Positions 32,801-38,537 of a DNA stretch of 64,000 nt are shown here, piece after piece. The position numbers were made by a program, and so were the translations under genes. Position 1 is the stretch's first letter. The number at the start of each line of letters is the position of its first letter. The stretch is from Blattamonas nauphoetae (Eukaryota > Preaxostyla > Oxymonadida), in assembly GCA_033064195.1 (NCBI GenBank), contig JARBJD010000022.1, positions 372,001 through 436,000 on the forward strand, in the 5' to 3' direction. Below the pieces are notes generated by a model. That model worked only from the letters and a program-made list of their open reading frames with translations. It did not search any database and was not told where the DNA came from.

Positions 32801-34810
32801 AGATTGGAGGTTGATCGTTTCTGCCGCTCGCATGAAAGACGACAGAAATTGATCGCCAATTGAGACCGCTGCCTGGTTGATCGTTTCCAACTCGTGGGTT
32901 GATTTCTGGATGGCGCGTTTGAACAAACCGAACATCTTTTTGTGTGATTGTTTGCCGGTGTCCCAGACGGATCGCGGACGAGATGATTCAGCCTGATTGG
33001 ACCAATTCCAGAGCTGTATGAGAAACAAATACTGTGAGAGAACTGTTTGAAGACTCCTGTTCCCAAAAACATTCGCAAATTCACCGACACAGAAAGGAAG
33101 AGTGAGTTCTCGAGTGTCGACGAGGATCATGTGGGCTTTCAAAGATGCAATCTGTGACCTGAAAAGTGTCATGAGCTTCGCAGCAGACAGATTATGATCG
33201 ACAAATTGTCGGAGATGGTTGATAACACAGAGCGGAAACGAAAGAGAGATGATTGTGGAAGCAGTGTTGTCTTCATTGATAGCTTCGACGAGTCGAGATG
33301 TGATGAACGTACAGGAATATGAAACAGCATTATGAAGTCGGATTTTCGTTGATGGTTTGAGGAGAATACTGAGAGAATCTTTTCTCTGCCATTGAGACAG
33401 CGAAAAATGGGCTTCAAGCTTAGCGAGAACTGGTTGAATATGTGTCTCGATTGCAATACCTTCTGGTCCGCCAAGAATCAAATATCTGATGTTTTTGACA
33501 GTTTCAAGAACATCTATTGATGCGAGAAGGAGTTCACATGCTGAACAAAATGATGTTAGAGTCGTACGAGCCTCTGTAAGACCTTGCTCAGAAAGTGTTG
33601 CAGATGGGTTATTGAATCCGGATAGACCTGGAAGAAATGCTTGCTTATCAAGGAGAGATCTGGAAGTTTCCATTATTTCCTTGGAATGTAGAATAGAGTG
33701 AATTTGGTTGGAGATTTTGATGACACCTTTCAATCGTCGTTGCATCTGTTCATTTTCAAATTTTGTGGGATTTTTATGGATCTCATCAAAGAAAGACATC
33801 CGTGAAGGACATGATAAATCACATTGAACGAACAGTGGGAGCTGGAGAATGTCTTTTTCTTTTTTGTCCCGTTTATGAGCTTCCTCTTGAGATGGAAAAC
33901 GCTCGTTGTAATCCTGTTCAATTGATGTTTGCAGATAGAAGAATTCTTTTCCTCCAAAGATGATGTGTTCGAATGCTTTTTGTTGGAAGATGTTGATGCT
34001 CCAATGAAGTAGTCTTCTTCCTAATTCTCGAGTCAGAGGAGAGAGAGTGATGGCTGCAAACAGGTTAATAGATGCCACAAAATTTTGGAGTGAAGTGTGG
34101 AAGTAGAGCGGAGCAGTAATGAGAAATGATTTGAGATGTAAGTTTGTGACATGTAATGTTGATTCAAGAACTGTAATGAAGGTAGACAACGAATTAATAG
34201 TTGGTAGAAGTTGTTGAGCGAGTTTTGAATGCTGTTGTGGTGGTAGATACTGTGAATGAAATGCTTGGATGATAGTTGCGGAATTCTCTTTGAGAACCAT
34301 CAAGAAGGGAAGAAGATCGAACGATGAGATTATAGGAGGAAGACCAGAAAGAGGTGTGAAAATAAAGTCGGTTAAAGAAGACAGTATCCATGAAAAAGTC
34401 GTGTCGGATTTCGATTCATGAGAATGTGAAACAAATGGAGATTGAGAGGATTTTTGAATTGGGACAGATGAAGACTTGGATGGATAAGGGGAATGAAACA
34501 TAGGAGAATCGAAAATCACAGTCGGATCCCGATCTACGAGACGATCGACAAAACATAAATTTCGGACCTCATCACACCAGAAACCTCTCTCCTGGAAGTC
34601 ACATGTTCTCCGATTGAATAAATTCAAGTCCTCTTCAATATTTACGATCAAAAAAGATGGCGAGACGTTGTCTTGAAGTGTTTTGACGAAATCATCCCAG
34701 AAAATAGGCTGATAAACCCATTCCAGAGGAAGACTGGACAAAAATGAAGTGAAAATGGAAGACAAACAATCAGAAACAAAGATATTGTAAAAATATAAAG
34801 AAACAAACAT
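14888..34810 (-). CDS. Giant divergent dynein heavy-chain-like protein, mostly degenerate AAA sites
   Basis: One uninterrupted frame of about 6,640 codons (canonical dynein heavy chains have 4,000-4,700). Start ATG 34810 is chosen because the frame further upstream overlaps the preceding gene in another frame. Residues are counted from there. Near 1455, MRAHPLDRHDWVVIF is the linker (DHC_N2) signature. AAA1 lies near 2163 with its P-loop eroded to GPIVFVKD. AAA2 near 2591 keeps TGPPGSGKTIV. AAA3 (FEDAGITSS, near 3044) and AAA4 (IVCDKNILN, near 3418) are dead. A stalk-like coiled coil and binding-tip region (about 3840-4050, FHRWLINASQY) and the post-stalk IGDSVIAAAFLTLFSRF (near 4108) follow. 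About 4625-4985 is a Ser/Pro/Asp/Glu-rich insertion. AAA6 (NWLIVEGLEM, near 5720) and a C-terminal domain complete it. The pattern recalls the inactive animal dynein DNHD1; orthology is inference. A scaffold role in the flagellum is more likely than motility. Confidence 0.85.
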   Translation of the reverse strand: MFVSLYFYNIFVSDCLSSIFTSFLSSLPLEWVYQPIFWDDFVKTLQDNVSPSFLIVNIEEDLNLFNRRTCDFQERGFWCDEVRNLCFVDRLVDRDPTVIFDSPMFHSPYPSKSSSVPIQKSSQSPFVSHSHESKSDTTFSWILSSLTDFIFTPLSGLPPIISSFDLLPFLMVLKENSATIIQAFHSQYLPPQQHSKLAQQLLPTINSLSTFITVLESTLHVTNLHLKSFLITAPLYFHTSLQNFVASINLFAAITLSPLTRELGRRLLHWSINIFQQKAFEHIIFGGKEFFYLQTSIEQDYNERFPSQEEAHKRDKKEKDILQLPLFVQCDLSCPSRMSFFDEIHKNPTKFENEQMQRRLKGVIKISNQIHSILHSKEIMETSRSLLDKQAFLPGLSGFNNPSATLSEQGLTEARTTLTSFCSACELLLASIDVLETVKNIRYLILGGPEGIAIETHIQPVLAKLEAHFSLSQWQRKDSLSILLKPSTKIRLHNAVSYSCTFITSRLVEAINEDNTASTIISLSFPLCVINHLRQFVDHNLSAAKLMTLFRSQIASLKAHMILVDTRELTLPFCVGEFANVFGNRSLQTVLSQYLFLIQLWNWSNQAESSRPRSVWDTGKQSHKKMFGLFKRAIQKSTHELETINQAAVSIGDQFLSSFMRAAETINLQSLSHTVFEYSYISPDKIILTLADTRNLLLYIRIAIGFINRPSSLSRLLPSIESLITHRHHLSHFLSQRELVLTTTTSNERGCIQNEWGKVEACLTSGLMTVMWNSPDFPRFADRCVRAMKDLFHAVRQLKITKGRLEQNSDILEREICSFQLPVGVVSINQIVELAKKAIEKKTEQKRSLDRTIAQMEQSAKVDHDQKVVDSYTEYFNKFRKESMDRCIKHLTTTMTQMVDHLKAGLVQIELLIVLGGVEETNGVITGNPTLEFYYPAETSQLIAGSGKSQSFTPLIYFFSSFLYDFVEVVGLSAQQISGSRSKRSRSSTKMPEELAASITELIELMESASKASYSFMMTFSSFSDLWKVNGEQEMIKLRKNELQKEEERRKEQAKEDMESPLAFSRPSAPSDSTPAKEVQELTIPELSTEWSDLTFWVDTHNSKTENQFKVHQNSTRVSPNPPFSQLLDLLSSVLQLSTLISSLTSSSQSTECPFITFSLTSLQQSLLSLSTTFLNPFVEYLASSLRLSIQKAQQTLTSLQLLPSLLTESMSLPSSLSLCTILRHCFTVPSTFTSYIVSLLSRTEWAQNVLGMKSERIKDEISTLQATWISFTSNQLVLIQHQLQLTENKNNVLLSAIEEKFESESEKLHKHTMHKDYSPISLDESPVSAFERLDALTVRFQQLKDEEKSLHSLHALLSKPSHMHSHDLGEAKRIIEVLQTVWREVSKMEDYMKDDIEQMSFGVLQILQQPIKTFEDTLKTMEQIHFSSAFPIFQEFSQLAQKNHTILVLLNQMRAHPLDRHDWVVIFNILKIDGNKQQDLIPSALSGEIQLKVFIDSFEMNMEKEFKRVLKDWEERDELFSIINDTIMYYHSLTLPLAETSWELELHDSERLPASHFSIVPRPVKTERMKRNERKRDKPIQPSGKAYFPHLGADGLKWLQFVLMSDSNDIIRIIGEKHSKEMLRAVDFLLNTLTVLSDLVRGLVSVNSTIQALHNTFLTGIVPVSDFSPDTVFPLMIECEEQLQDLTGGDIERIEITVRLLQQLNTALMNQLRISAIISLPEAFRMTPYRFAPYLVPPPSFVHVISSYSTTTSVPVIRGEFIQTLVPNCIGIETDHAQMRRQFQSLNPMKPLNLKCVTLYSSSMHPISLTRYSIHLGFNSNFYSFFPNLESAIKNELKSEFLTLISTLSQGKSLLHFIDTNLLTLLSPNPPFAIQSIELAISVWYSSLLIQARRALETNRLESCYTRLLQLEDQTKEVLVVLMSIQRYSDICHNNYAVLNTIMKDVSHRLQTEGGFRGEQHHKESQAVLMWDDGEEWGEILFQSMNGMDDTDEPEINEDETEMTEKEEKFRDTVRELIRIVLTYVNDCQLRRHVFEELNIFPSNLQAATTSLTPPPNQHDLDLILSDLSANDVSDHSALLKVLDNSAPFVFSPEDEKITMRFPQHDMSLDQKGEWMGTEFGFELLPPISTYSIPDSFSARLFRKTLSACFVDSNSSPYVCAGPIVFVKDVEYSSAHRYLDSYASSLGLVLHSIVCAPLLPFQRLKQLIYIHIAFGHSIVLEHLECLDQFTRRLLVEWLKGVIAFKKTANRESEFGRKKVEFSLDELSSEIDLPLRPTIISALYSSTTSYTGSTPDNLSEVFRVITLPQDNRENILTSMLIEHGFVFSQLFASKLVVFFSSLLDLANYQIKDEHQHLQVHVYSPVFLQPLMARAGKNLRNIIQSTRLTSFSQETRIDPHLIHNYLTLVEYPLFYSAPHLLGSSLTDPAVVLQIHREFEEKAIRNALFESVSELLSASNEMNLQEKPQRLFQGDERWIGSIERQVYRLVNATFTNLVDPEMITLPSQSEHQTHRKARSRHPSRSSLSQSSNPIVFPSAMMIPQIQTDVKTRHHHLVISYCNRAGLSTDSLFLRHAVGLYNQIKRCPTAIVTGPPGSGKTIVIDASKSIAEHELRTQIVTVMFTPFTLDHKLGDPKKLKEIQKKLFFTIRQSLTTQAINEFGEACGQYFKRHKPLDDVINSNFFTQISQRSRARPLEYLTGQSKTISRPLWIILRAHLINFSSPPSNFLEIICGCSIVQSSASVVIVSPLMGSIVLPPESKIIFETSFSITEISPFSSIQSPIFTITTPHTAIKDWLITTFVRRMAKLVPSEVLNASLLYLRSTTDTILTYLGAHHYTVQHSGSTRINVIGCYRTCAGLLTSLIMLHSKNVKTQIDMKLMLLYSAYSLLWGFFGQMKRSRQRTEKQNRFSFDDWFHRWKEKHHSLNLSIAHVESALELQENVRFTDDEVTVTNSDDDKQIMDIETFVKTEFGEDMAMIKTGSVFDYVPDPYEKQLVNISLLHSNNCILGPSFIAEMDDLPPVIKEYRPLRQILFPSALLSIVHMPIVLFEDAGITSSLFSSYIATIVGEMASFILPESAAWSRPCNQTRHVTRILFSDGHTVSNHSRIPYGSWIKRACSHHGLYTCPNCPTLLYVSSTQDKDPFNAIVGLADSHRTQEIFGADGLVRKMNSTHPFIISCSDESFLNTRYFDPVSQDMSTFSFTEPEPEDYAEIALVILRQGSIKMHSAFDAIAKEVIIPACVYFHTTLFSVGNGLLKPTLQMFNALMTGLFNASSSCYQSPQSLIALWHWQAHAVYDFSQPTSRLYDLVRDKVIHTSRMFFVTALRQSAEAGSKFFTNEPFIKEDGRLVKPVLFKVVRKDSSHQLEVYSPTEETNLNKTLETLAKSRSGSDAYSLWVHSNLAKSDYIERQLRLYQIFSDNAQPLIVCDKNILNELYTMRVTAALFDCSVTIVSLPSSIQNVASFLNSLAHLIVDNFFDMMKQEIADKEHGRKRFALPPIVMHRSFNPPISTKTVRPLTFFGYDSSLIPTSYRQTTHAKAFLFVLVQSLTPETQFLVSLLAEVLEFGIVPTVGTNDWIKVLEGNMMGGAMSDKLDSHDSCILHLFRGITALLIKRGIAQPNTQQVAALLTLATKYIKIVFNTKYTHTDKVISYLGHFSQISHWMHAPELFAHMNNPGGQIAHQAHWTMKNEPLLRHFIQIATDMLMPTYLKLSSFMYNRQLQDAITTVQQLNYRKKTEGYLEEVISPVISMIYAKVVHLSRSLESDQSVFGATHRDPAFGLDTMHHPSIASYIDYTSFFGKLLTGSVRYYNSMVQNLVSTIAVIVKFRQQVLLLRHDLTQIELEAKINSVQELARTRLESIGIQLHQFQNDRSALLKAHTSPKPPIPPCQHSETMEQIVINMCEAMFPFNVEDVEDFRNISNIYHPLRVLSQSLAMMLSPKEKTQVKVIPTQSMPLLNAMWSLDLTEVPFLHAYETNVRMKNDVFVDDLPLVPALARSFHRWLINASQYRLECENLTPQQKIQAKQLATYYTLEYKIKKVDILINKLLTEQESLWVLLQAEDPEALFLQTTTRANEHLVQAERFVLSLNPITLTLTEDLKSYESLIDTAIGDSVIAAAFLTLFSRFTDAEKWLFAKDDMFPLLDEMNVSFSQNADPYVFLLRLDFDSIADIASLPSSQQNKKIFDQVTSFIDVLHKQSFSFLMLETSLIDTAHTSVLSYADTSMNGYSLFSQRHFAFNDTTSDGVSSTSLASCTQSDFNGHVLMTLTSRTLLGLFVRILYANGFFHSLLTLGHFHATRIVENPNQFQLTVPLLKLPLIFDRLSITTNKSFHSSADSPPNQLFELYGIRKPSESPFVISLASRSSLALIHELLNQISQTFYPALPQVPETPRLLAPLPSPSQSTIRSNREKRLMDIQNYLRTANGSVTTKRIPLFLLDVCDSTVTSSLALVFEALSMRFTTDTDSNHLSITIPSETTPDLFTLKDQASKTYHLPVALDIILISSTDPQATFYGTWMEFIDPIQITPSMQTIRETLSTQLSRTISSVISSTHPEFAMRHSIQFSANLTEVGLIETRRVEKKKQLVRVIKTLYDLNLFPILKVPYGSPVDPFVLQPRNLSDLRTHTDFVEAVFIHTKPSNSESASLSGTPDPNSPTDKLDSKGSPSNTDSPSLQIIHESEPDTLSSVLFDTTSPAHNLIVPDPQLPAFSDSLLKAEILPDSEGPTETEENVSFDLVSHPQSESIISFDIAKLQRAVPEDPLDPTLERRVFIDFDDLSGGDGTQTQPPSQTDASAPDSGPEEAISDEGFNEFTRISPRNQEKPQFELDNELAWVGNSIMIEPGEFPALLPASSPSVRSSPSESHHSSQSGLEIPVLDDMKESQHHEEAEPSPPLPFFSIGSPEMGETPNIDSFDDPSSLSRAFLFSIDTQSDFLSSLNAFQPIHTRSGSPQFGFSYDSVENNSLDLYDKPPVPKKSYSSQPRLSAHPRPVEETIAQKRELMDQPLSEVLSITFLLFHNPDSDEGRTDRIFELSNALQEYNNAENEVLESLEWLNFTFHWEWKNVWVYAEFLAIWVYGYVRTLALPFGNSLPLVLRRQSFQTLISRYINIFASVLLQQSDIHLNHFKKTSHSTGTMPELSPCPMSAQLLSGRRDTIFSTADSEIMESPPFSSGHMSQTEPSFETVSSTGDFQTHMISNMSARDKMKEHQIRKQIIDIEAITDSSHSPFSLPSLAKARILYSLSTKCLDFIQQREANQHAYNSHLLYLSTEFNRGTKRGFSEMEFHLFTYPHSFVVHDIKSAMSIDVRIPENVLFESRVPFFSEMIQLMLPLESAVLQCSGLMPMNPASSWLPSIAWKNIFTLAALCPVYRPLVQDLSEAMSSVFFVIDAIPNTYPDADQVLRDILRRSSRNQDRVEKTEADELARFEVVSMLEREAVFTVLDDIDSSRKQSYGQSHHKKEQDELQQHISSVVSSFSQANSTLPTQQKNTAIGSQFDETDVLIQDRAAFESHIKPLSGMRLRWEQWYHTDNPEQEPFPNEMITHLSSPQKLLLFTAILPSRTRSAISDVIIDCPFLGLDAAYFDMSLPSPQKNTGHHSTDKDSFMMVSTTFFLDTFLIERLTQPDLVGAEGPSGKGDNSHRVLMLSLPNKDWLSPAWSQEVIGYIEEVAKQKKMTTYSINMTVFFRHQLERTLKDNTSQSVHALDREQIWSNSWKMVRAILNKQFSTQNWLIVEGLEMTTPEFIEKFSKWAKRKYHQQSSRRQSFLWILMTDEHYLNPDSPITCLSKYVADIALHHVVRVPRGFRQALVSTLGTSSQFLPRKTLTHIARFYDNEADRNSFTYRSLVYLTGAFCAFHSSLIEMTYREAGLTNTKGFRIDSRALIRFLQILQQPTIYQYTKGARRTDASTPEMWKMKRLGEIIITRVYPEMLHYFDEKKMFMLIDRVFNSNLFFGGQSLPLLPSIVHPTNDSFIPSLAHFATLTLTNTISQSSAETAKGIVVNSVRTSQQILATAQTEGSLIGQLLRTDLELPTVFTPLFVSPASTLRFDSFLNSDPIANQSLNHRRELSLFVDIKTVLTRSTRRDTLNLLETPSFHPIILLRLIQELQMLQSRLRVSVASATFALRPVYLSEDKVPPSVAMLLNELVQMAVINERIGSFLEEIPSFFSSSLEQGKLQSTDDSKGMILVESMPMIVPTPFLPEVNITRRDYSSSFIQIWEHLGTGHVPLDWVHVDPGIFNHQQSPLSPDTPPRLLQWLNRYLLAAQQLHRLFAFAPMVTSRFGSGTTGNAFNDQIVDGAAIGQYPTIDPGLLFNPAGWLVGYRIEMTDHVNQHLLLSAVRHDKGSKLISSETAPEQPERIRSIKTSRYSGSMSGLSRNSTKFINLEKMDALVETNLVHIWKYRTAGSVLSLERTHSSGIIAGNSSVFGGNSSGISAQSGMPNESKRSNVLIKLISYRDVALSLTPTECDTAQNLLTQRPAKICTFSRFFWVGTTINSGPSSRFSHIHNLITHIGDHHSNTFVIRPDKLIPNERKMIRIDTQPDSSSTLNSFTTNVKEKQHALPVLQFNVIVSGIDQQQYSYAQHGSSLHNIQSRQVPISFSLSHRIIPNIILLVEDETETIARKGTERPPYRMSLGSLDHSLAPTPFKRPW

Positions 34811-34829
34811 AAACAACAAGTAAGTTTTG

Positions 34830-37800
34830 CTAAGGTTGGCGATTTGGAGTATAGGATTTCCGGAAGTTCTTATGGTTAGCCAAATCTTCTTGAGAAGAGA
34901 CGAATGTTCCCGAATTGATCCGATCAGACGAGCTTGAGTGTTCTGGGGAATAGTGTGTCTTGTGGGTATGCCCATTCCATCTCTGATGGTACTGGTCGTG
35001 GTGTGGTCGTGTGGAAAAGTGCGATTGGCGAGGTTGGTAGTGTCTGTTCTGAGGATACTGCAGATGAGGGATGTGTGTGGGTGGAGGAACATGAGGTGGG
35101 TCGTCGGCTGCCTTTGGATTGACGTTGAGTCGTGGGATGCTCGAAAAGAGTTGTGACAGTGTTCGTCCGTCCTTCTCTTTGTTCTCCGATTGGTCGTGCG
35201 ATCTGTTTGCTTCAGTTGGCACAACATTCAGCTCTTGTTTTGGTTTTGTCAGATGTCCCAGTAGATGATGAATCGATGTGTTCTTTGGTTCAATTTGACT
35301 GATGGTGATGTTTGTGGATGGCTCAATTCCGGGCGGAGGCCCAATTTGAATTGAGTGGTCTTCGTAGTCGGCGGTCAGTCCTGGCGGCGCAGGAAACAGT
35401 TCATCATCGTCTGAGATGTCTGCTCCGAAGATGATATCATCCTCATCACCCAAAGCTGTGTCGCCACATTCTGCGTGTGTTTCTGGTTGTGTCCATGAAT
35501 TCTCGCTCGTTTGATGTCGCTCGTTGTCAGGTTCGGTGTTGTTCTGGCTGTCTTCTGCAAACTCGATCTGCCCAAAGTGGAGAGGATGCGGGACAGGAGT
35601 CACGAGCGGTGCGTGAGACGACGGATTGTGCAGAGTCACTGTCGGCAGAGGAAGAGGCGTCACATCAAACACAATCTGCTCGCTCTGCTTTTCTGCGTCC
35701 TTCTCTTTCGACAAGTGGAGGGAAGTGTTCTCTTTTGGCAAGTGGAGAGAAGTGTTCTCTTTTGGCAAGTGGAGAGAAGTGTTCTCTTTCGAGATTTTGT
35801 TCCAGTCGATCTTCTCCTTCTCACTCCACGAGTCCTTCCCTCCCACTTTCCCCACTTCCAGCGGCAACGATGATCCCATCTCTCCACTTCCTGTCTTCGG
35901 ATGGTACGACTTGATCAGCTTGTCTGACGAGTGGTTGTGATGGGTGGTCGATGGCGACTTCGGCAGAACATGCGAGTTCGAATGTGAGTTTGAGTTGGAG
36001 TTGGAGTGATGTGTGTGGTGTGGCGTGGTTTGTGAGGACGATCCTGGCGAATTCACAGATTTCGACGATCCTCCATGTTTCCCTGCTTCTCTGAGACGCA
36101 GGTCCATCTTCCGCTTCTGCTGCTCGTTGATCTTCACCATGAACAGCCTTCGCTCCTCAATATCTTTCGGAGTGTTTCCCAAAACCTTCGAGATCGGCTC
36201 GCTTTGTTCTATCATCTTTCTCGTTCCTCTCATCGCCTCCCAAATCGCTGTATCGTTCCAAACAACATCCCCGACGTCCCTCTCCTTCTCAAACGGGTCG
36301 AGGATACTCAGTGCATGGAGCTTCCCGTCAATCCCCATGTGGTCACTCGAGTCGAACCCGACCCATCCAACAATTAGTTTCGTCAGAACTTGGCCGTGCT
36401 TGATCGACGCCACATAATGCCTTCGGATAAACCTCCAGTTGTAGTAGTCCACAAAGCCCACAAACAATTCTGTGACAGTTTTGGTGTTTTCGTATCGTTT
36501 GTAGTGTTGTGGATCTTTCTGTGCCTTTTCTCTGAAGAGATCATACTGTTCCAGAATTTGTTTCTCTTCTTTCACATTTTCTGGCGTCCATAATTCTCGA
36601 ATATTGAATCCGTGCGCGAATTCGTGGTAATCGGGGACTTCGCCAGGAATGGGGAGGACGTATGAGAGACGCCTCTTCCAAGGGCCGACGTCGGTGGAAT
36701 AGTGAATGTCGTGAAGGGTGAGTGTCGCGATGGCGTTCGTGTCTGACGTATAATCCATGGTTTTGGGGGTTTCTGAGGTGTTGGGTGTGGGAGTGGATAG
36801 CAGGCCGGTAGACGATTGTTTGGGTGGAATGGGCTCGTCTGGCTTTTCGCTTCTTCGGACTGATTTTCGTTCGTAATTTGCTCGTTCTTCATCGGTGACA
36901 GACACACTGATGCCAGCACCATTTGCATCTGCAAGGATCTTCACCCAGACAACGTGGGATGGGTCAGATGCTTCCAAATAGTGTCTGTGCTGCAGGGAAG
37001 GAATGACAGGCACTTCACACATCTGCAGATAGTTCAGAGCGAGGAGTGTCCAGCCGTACGAAGAGAGTGTCCCTTCTCGAGTGTTCGCGATCCCCCACGC
37101 TTTCGACCATTCCTTCACAAGCACGAGGAACGATCTCACGCGGTCGTCGAGCTGGCAGTATGTTTTAATCAGCTCGCTGTTGTGGACGCCAAGATGATTG
37201 TTGAGGACGATGTCGAACGACGTACAATCTTGATATTTAATTTCGGGATTCCATTCTTCGTCTGCGATTGTTGGTTTGATATTCCACTCTGATGCGGGAG
37301 TTGGGGATTCAGTGGATGGGGATTGATGAGTTTTGGAGTGATTGTCCTTCCAAACATTCAGCTTAGCTCTTCCTTTGACAACAGGGACTCTGGCGAATGA
37401 AATGACATCGTTGATATAAAACCCTGCCTTTTCCAGAGTCATTCCAATCATTTCAATGGTTAAAACGCATTCTTCATCGAAAACTTTCCGTTCAGGGTCC
37501 GGAAGATCCATTCTTTGTTGTCTGAGAAATTCACGAACAGCGTCTGGTGGGCGGGTGATCACGGTGAAGTCCATGTCAGAATCGACAGTCAAAACTCCAC
37601 TGCGGCAAGATCCGTACAATTCTACACTGAGGACAAGAGCGGGATAGGTAGCGATGAGAACTGACTCAATTTCGGTTCGTGTTGTTTCAATTCGCTGGAG
37701 GCATTCATCTGATGCAAAAAAACGAGGTTCGTTGGCGATTTTTGCCAAGTCATCTTTGTAGGAAGGAGGGCATGTAAGAAATGGGAAGAAAGGAGTTTGA

Positions 37801-38489
37801 CGTTTCTGTTGTGATTGGCTGGATGAATGCATTTTTGTTTCTGCTTCAGATGATATTGTTTTACTTTCTTGATAAATATTGGCTTGATTTTTTGGGATTA
37901 GTTGAACAGAATCCAGGCTGATTGGTTTGATAGTGGATGATGGAATTTCAGTAGGTGTAGAACCAGTATTTCCTTGTCGTTGGTTGAGCATGTTAGAGGA
38001 GAGGGGAGGGGATTGTTGATGGAGTATCAAATGGGGATTGTTGTGTTGGGGGGCAGAAAAGTGGATGGGAGTCATTCGGAGAGGGGGAGAAATGGATTTG
38101 GAGCCGGATTCACTTGGGGTTACAAAAGTTGCAACGTTTGGTTTGAGAATGAGAGTTGGCTGGAGTTTTGTATTTTGTGAGGTGATCTGCACATCTATTT
38201 TTGAGGAGTTATTCAGTGTGATAGATGGATGATGTGGAACTTCATGGTTCCAAGCAGGTGAAAATGTTAACTCTGCGGATGGACTTGGTGATGTATAGAC
38301 AGTTGGTGTCGATAAGAGGGGAGCAGATAATGAGAGAAGTGGGATGGGACTGGCTTGCGAGTTTCGTAGCGCTTGATTGGAGTCAGGCTCGCGAATAGCA
38401 GAATTTAGATCCATAATTCTGTCTGTTTTCAGAGATAAAATAATATTCCAGGTATTGCTGGAGTTGGTGTTCTTAAAATGTTTTAGCAT
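34830..38489 (-). CDS. Terminal nucleotidyltransferase (non-canonical poly(A)/poly(U) polymerase)
   Basis: A single exon of 1,219 codons. The pol-beta-type catalytic core is clear: LYGSCRSGVLTVDSDMDFTV (around 290-310) holds the GS motif and the first two metal-binding Asp, and FDIVLNN (around 425) the third. SELIKTYCQLDDRVRSFLVL and LSSYGWTLLALNYLQM are the central-domain hallmarks, and FVDYYNWRF with HGQVL is the PAP-associated part. This is the Cid1/TUT/PAPD class that adds A or U tails to RNA. The roughly 240-residue N-terminal and 400-residue C-terminal extensions are disordered, rich in Ser, Pro, His and Asn. The tail carries three copies of KENTSLHLP. ATG 38489 is the first in frame; an internal Met (about 38414) is possible. 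The next gene on this strand starts only 19 bp after its stop. Confidence 0.88.
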   Translation of the reverse strand: MLKHFKNTNSSNTWNIILSLKTDRIMDLNSAIREPDSNQALRNSQASPIPLLSLSAPLLSTPTVYTSPSPSAELTFSPAWNHEVPHHPSITLNNSSKIDVQITSQNTKLQPTLILKPNVATFVTPSESGSKSISPPLRMTPIHFSAPQHNNPHLILHQQSPPLSSNMLNQRQGNTGSTPTEIPSSTIKPISLDSVQLIPKNQANIYQESKTISSEAETKMHSSSQSQQKRQTPFFPFLTCPPSYKDDLAKIANEPRFFASDECLQRIETTRTEIESVLIATYPALVLSVELYGSCRSGVLTVDSDMDFTVITRPPDAVREFLRQQRMDLPDPERKVFDEECVLTIEMIGMTLEKAGFYINDVISFARVPVVKGRAKLNVWKDNHSKTHQSPSTESPTPASEWNIKPTIADEEWNPEIKYQDCTSFDIVLNNHLGVHNSELIKTYCQLDDRVRSFLVLVKEWSKAWGIANTREGTLSSYGWTLLALNYLQMCEVPVIPSLQHRHYLEASDPSHVVWVKILADANGAGISVSVTDEERANYERKSVRRSEKPDEPIPPKQSSTGLLSTPTPNTSETPKTMDYTSDTNAIATLTLHDIHYSTDVGPWKRRLSYVLPIPGEVPDYHEFAHGFNIRELWTPENVKEEKQILEQYDLFREKAQKDPQHYKRYENTKTVTELFVGFVDYYNWRFIRRHYVASIKHGQVLTKLIVGWVGFDSSDHMGIDGKLHALSILDPFEKERDVGDVVWNDTAIWEAMRGTRKMIEQSEPISKVLGNTPKDIEERRLFMVKINEQQKRKMDLRLREAGKHGGSSKSVNSPGSSSQTTPHHTHHSNSNSNSHSNSHVLPKSPSTTHHNHSSDKLIKSYHPKTGSGEMGSSLPLEVGKVGGKDSWSEKEKIDWNKISKENTSLHLPKENTSLHLPKENTSLHLSKEKDAEKQSEQIVFDVTPLPLPTVTLHNPSSHAPLVTPVPHPLHFGQIEFAEDSQNNTEPDNERHQTSENSWTQPETHAECGDTALGDEDDIIFGADISDDDELFPAPPGLTADYEDHSIQIGPPPGIEPSTNITISQIEPKNTSIHHLLGHLTKPKQELNVVPTEANRSHDQSENKEKDGRTLSQLFSSIPRLNVNPKAADDPPHVPPPTHIPHLQYPQNRHYQPRQSHFSTRPHHDQYHQRWNGHTHKTHYSPEHSSSSDRINSGTFVSSQEDLANHKNFRKSYTPNRQP
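35706..35786 (-). repeat. Coding minisatellite, three 27-bp units
   Basis: Three head-to-tail 27-bp units inside the nucleotidyltransferase tail encode KENTSLHL(P/S) three times. The units at 35733-35759 and 35760-35786 are identical; the first unit differs at about three positions, so the last duplication looks recent. Confidence 0.92.
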
Positions 38490-38537
38490 GGGCCAGTTTG
38501 GATCATTTCACTTTTACAGGACATCTTTGTGTCGTAA
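38490..38537. promoter_or_regulatory. 48-bp divergent promoter interval
   Basis: Only 48 bp separate the start codons of the nucleotidyltransferase gene (minus) and the YIPF gene (plus), so initiation signals must overlap each other or the coding ends. No TATA box is evident. Confidence 0.5.

Noticed and set aside
34830-35227. Upstream extension of the dynein-like reading frame to 35227
   Set aside because: It overlaps the C-terminal coding region of the nucleotidyltransferase in another frame and its residues (Thr/His/Arg-rich) look like a frame shadow.
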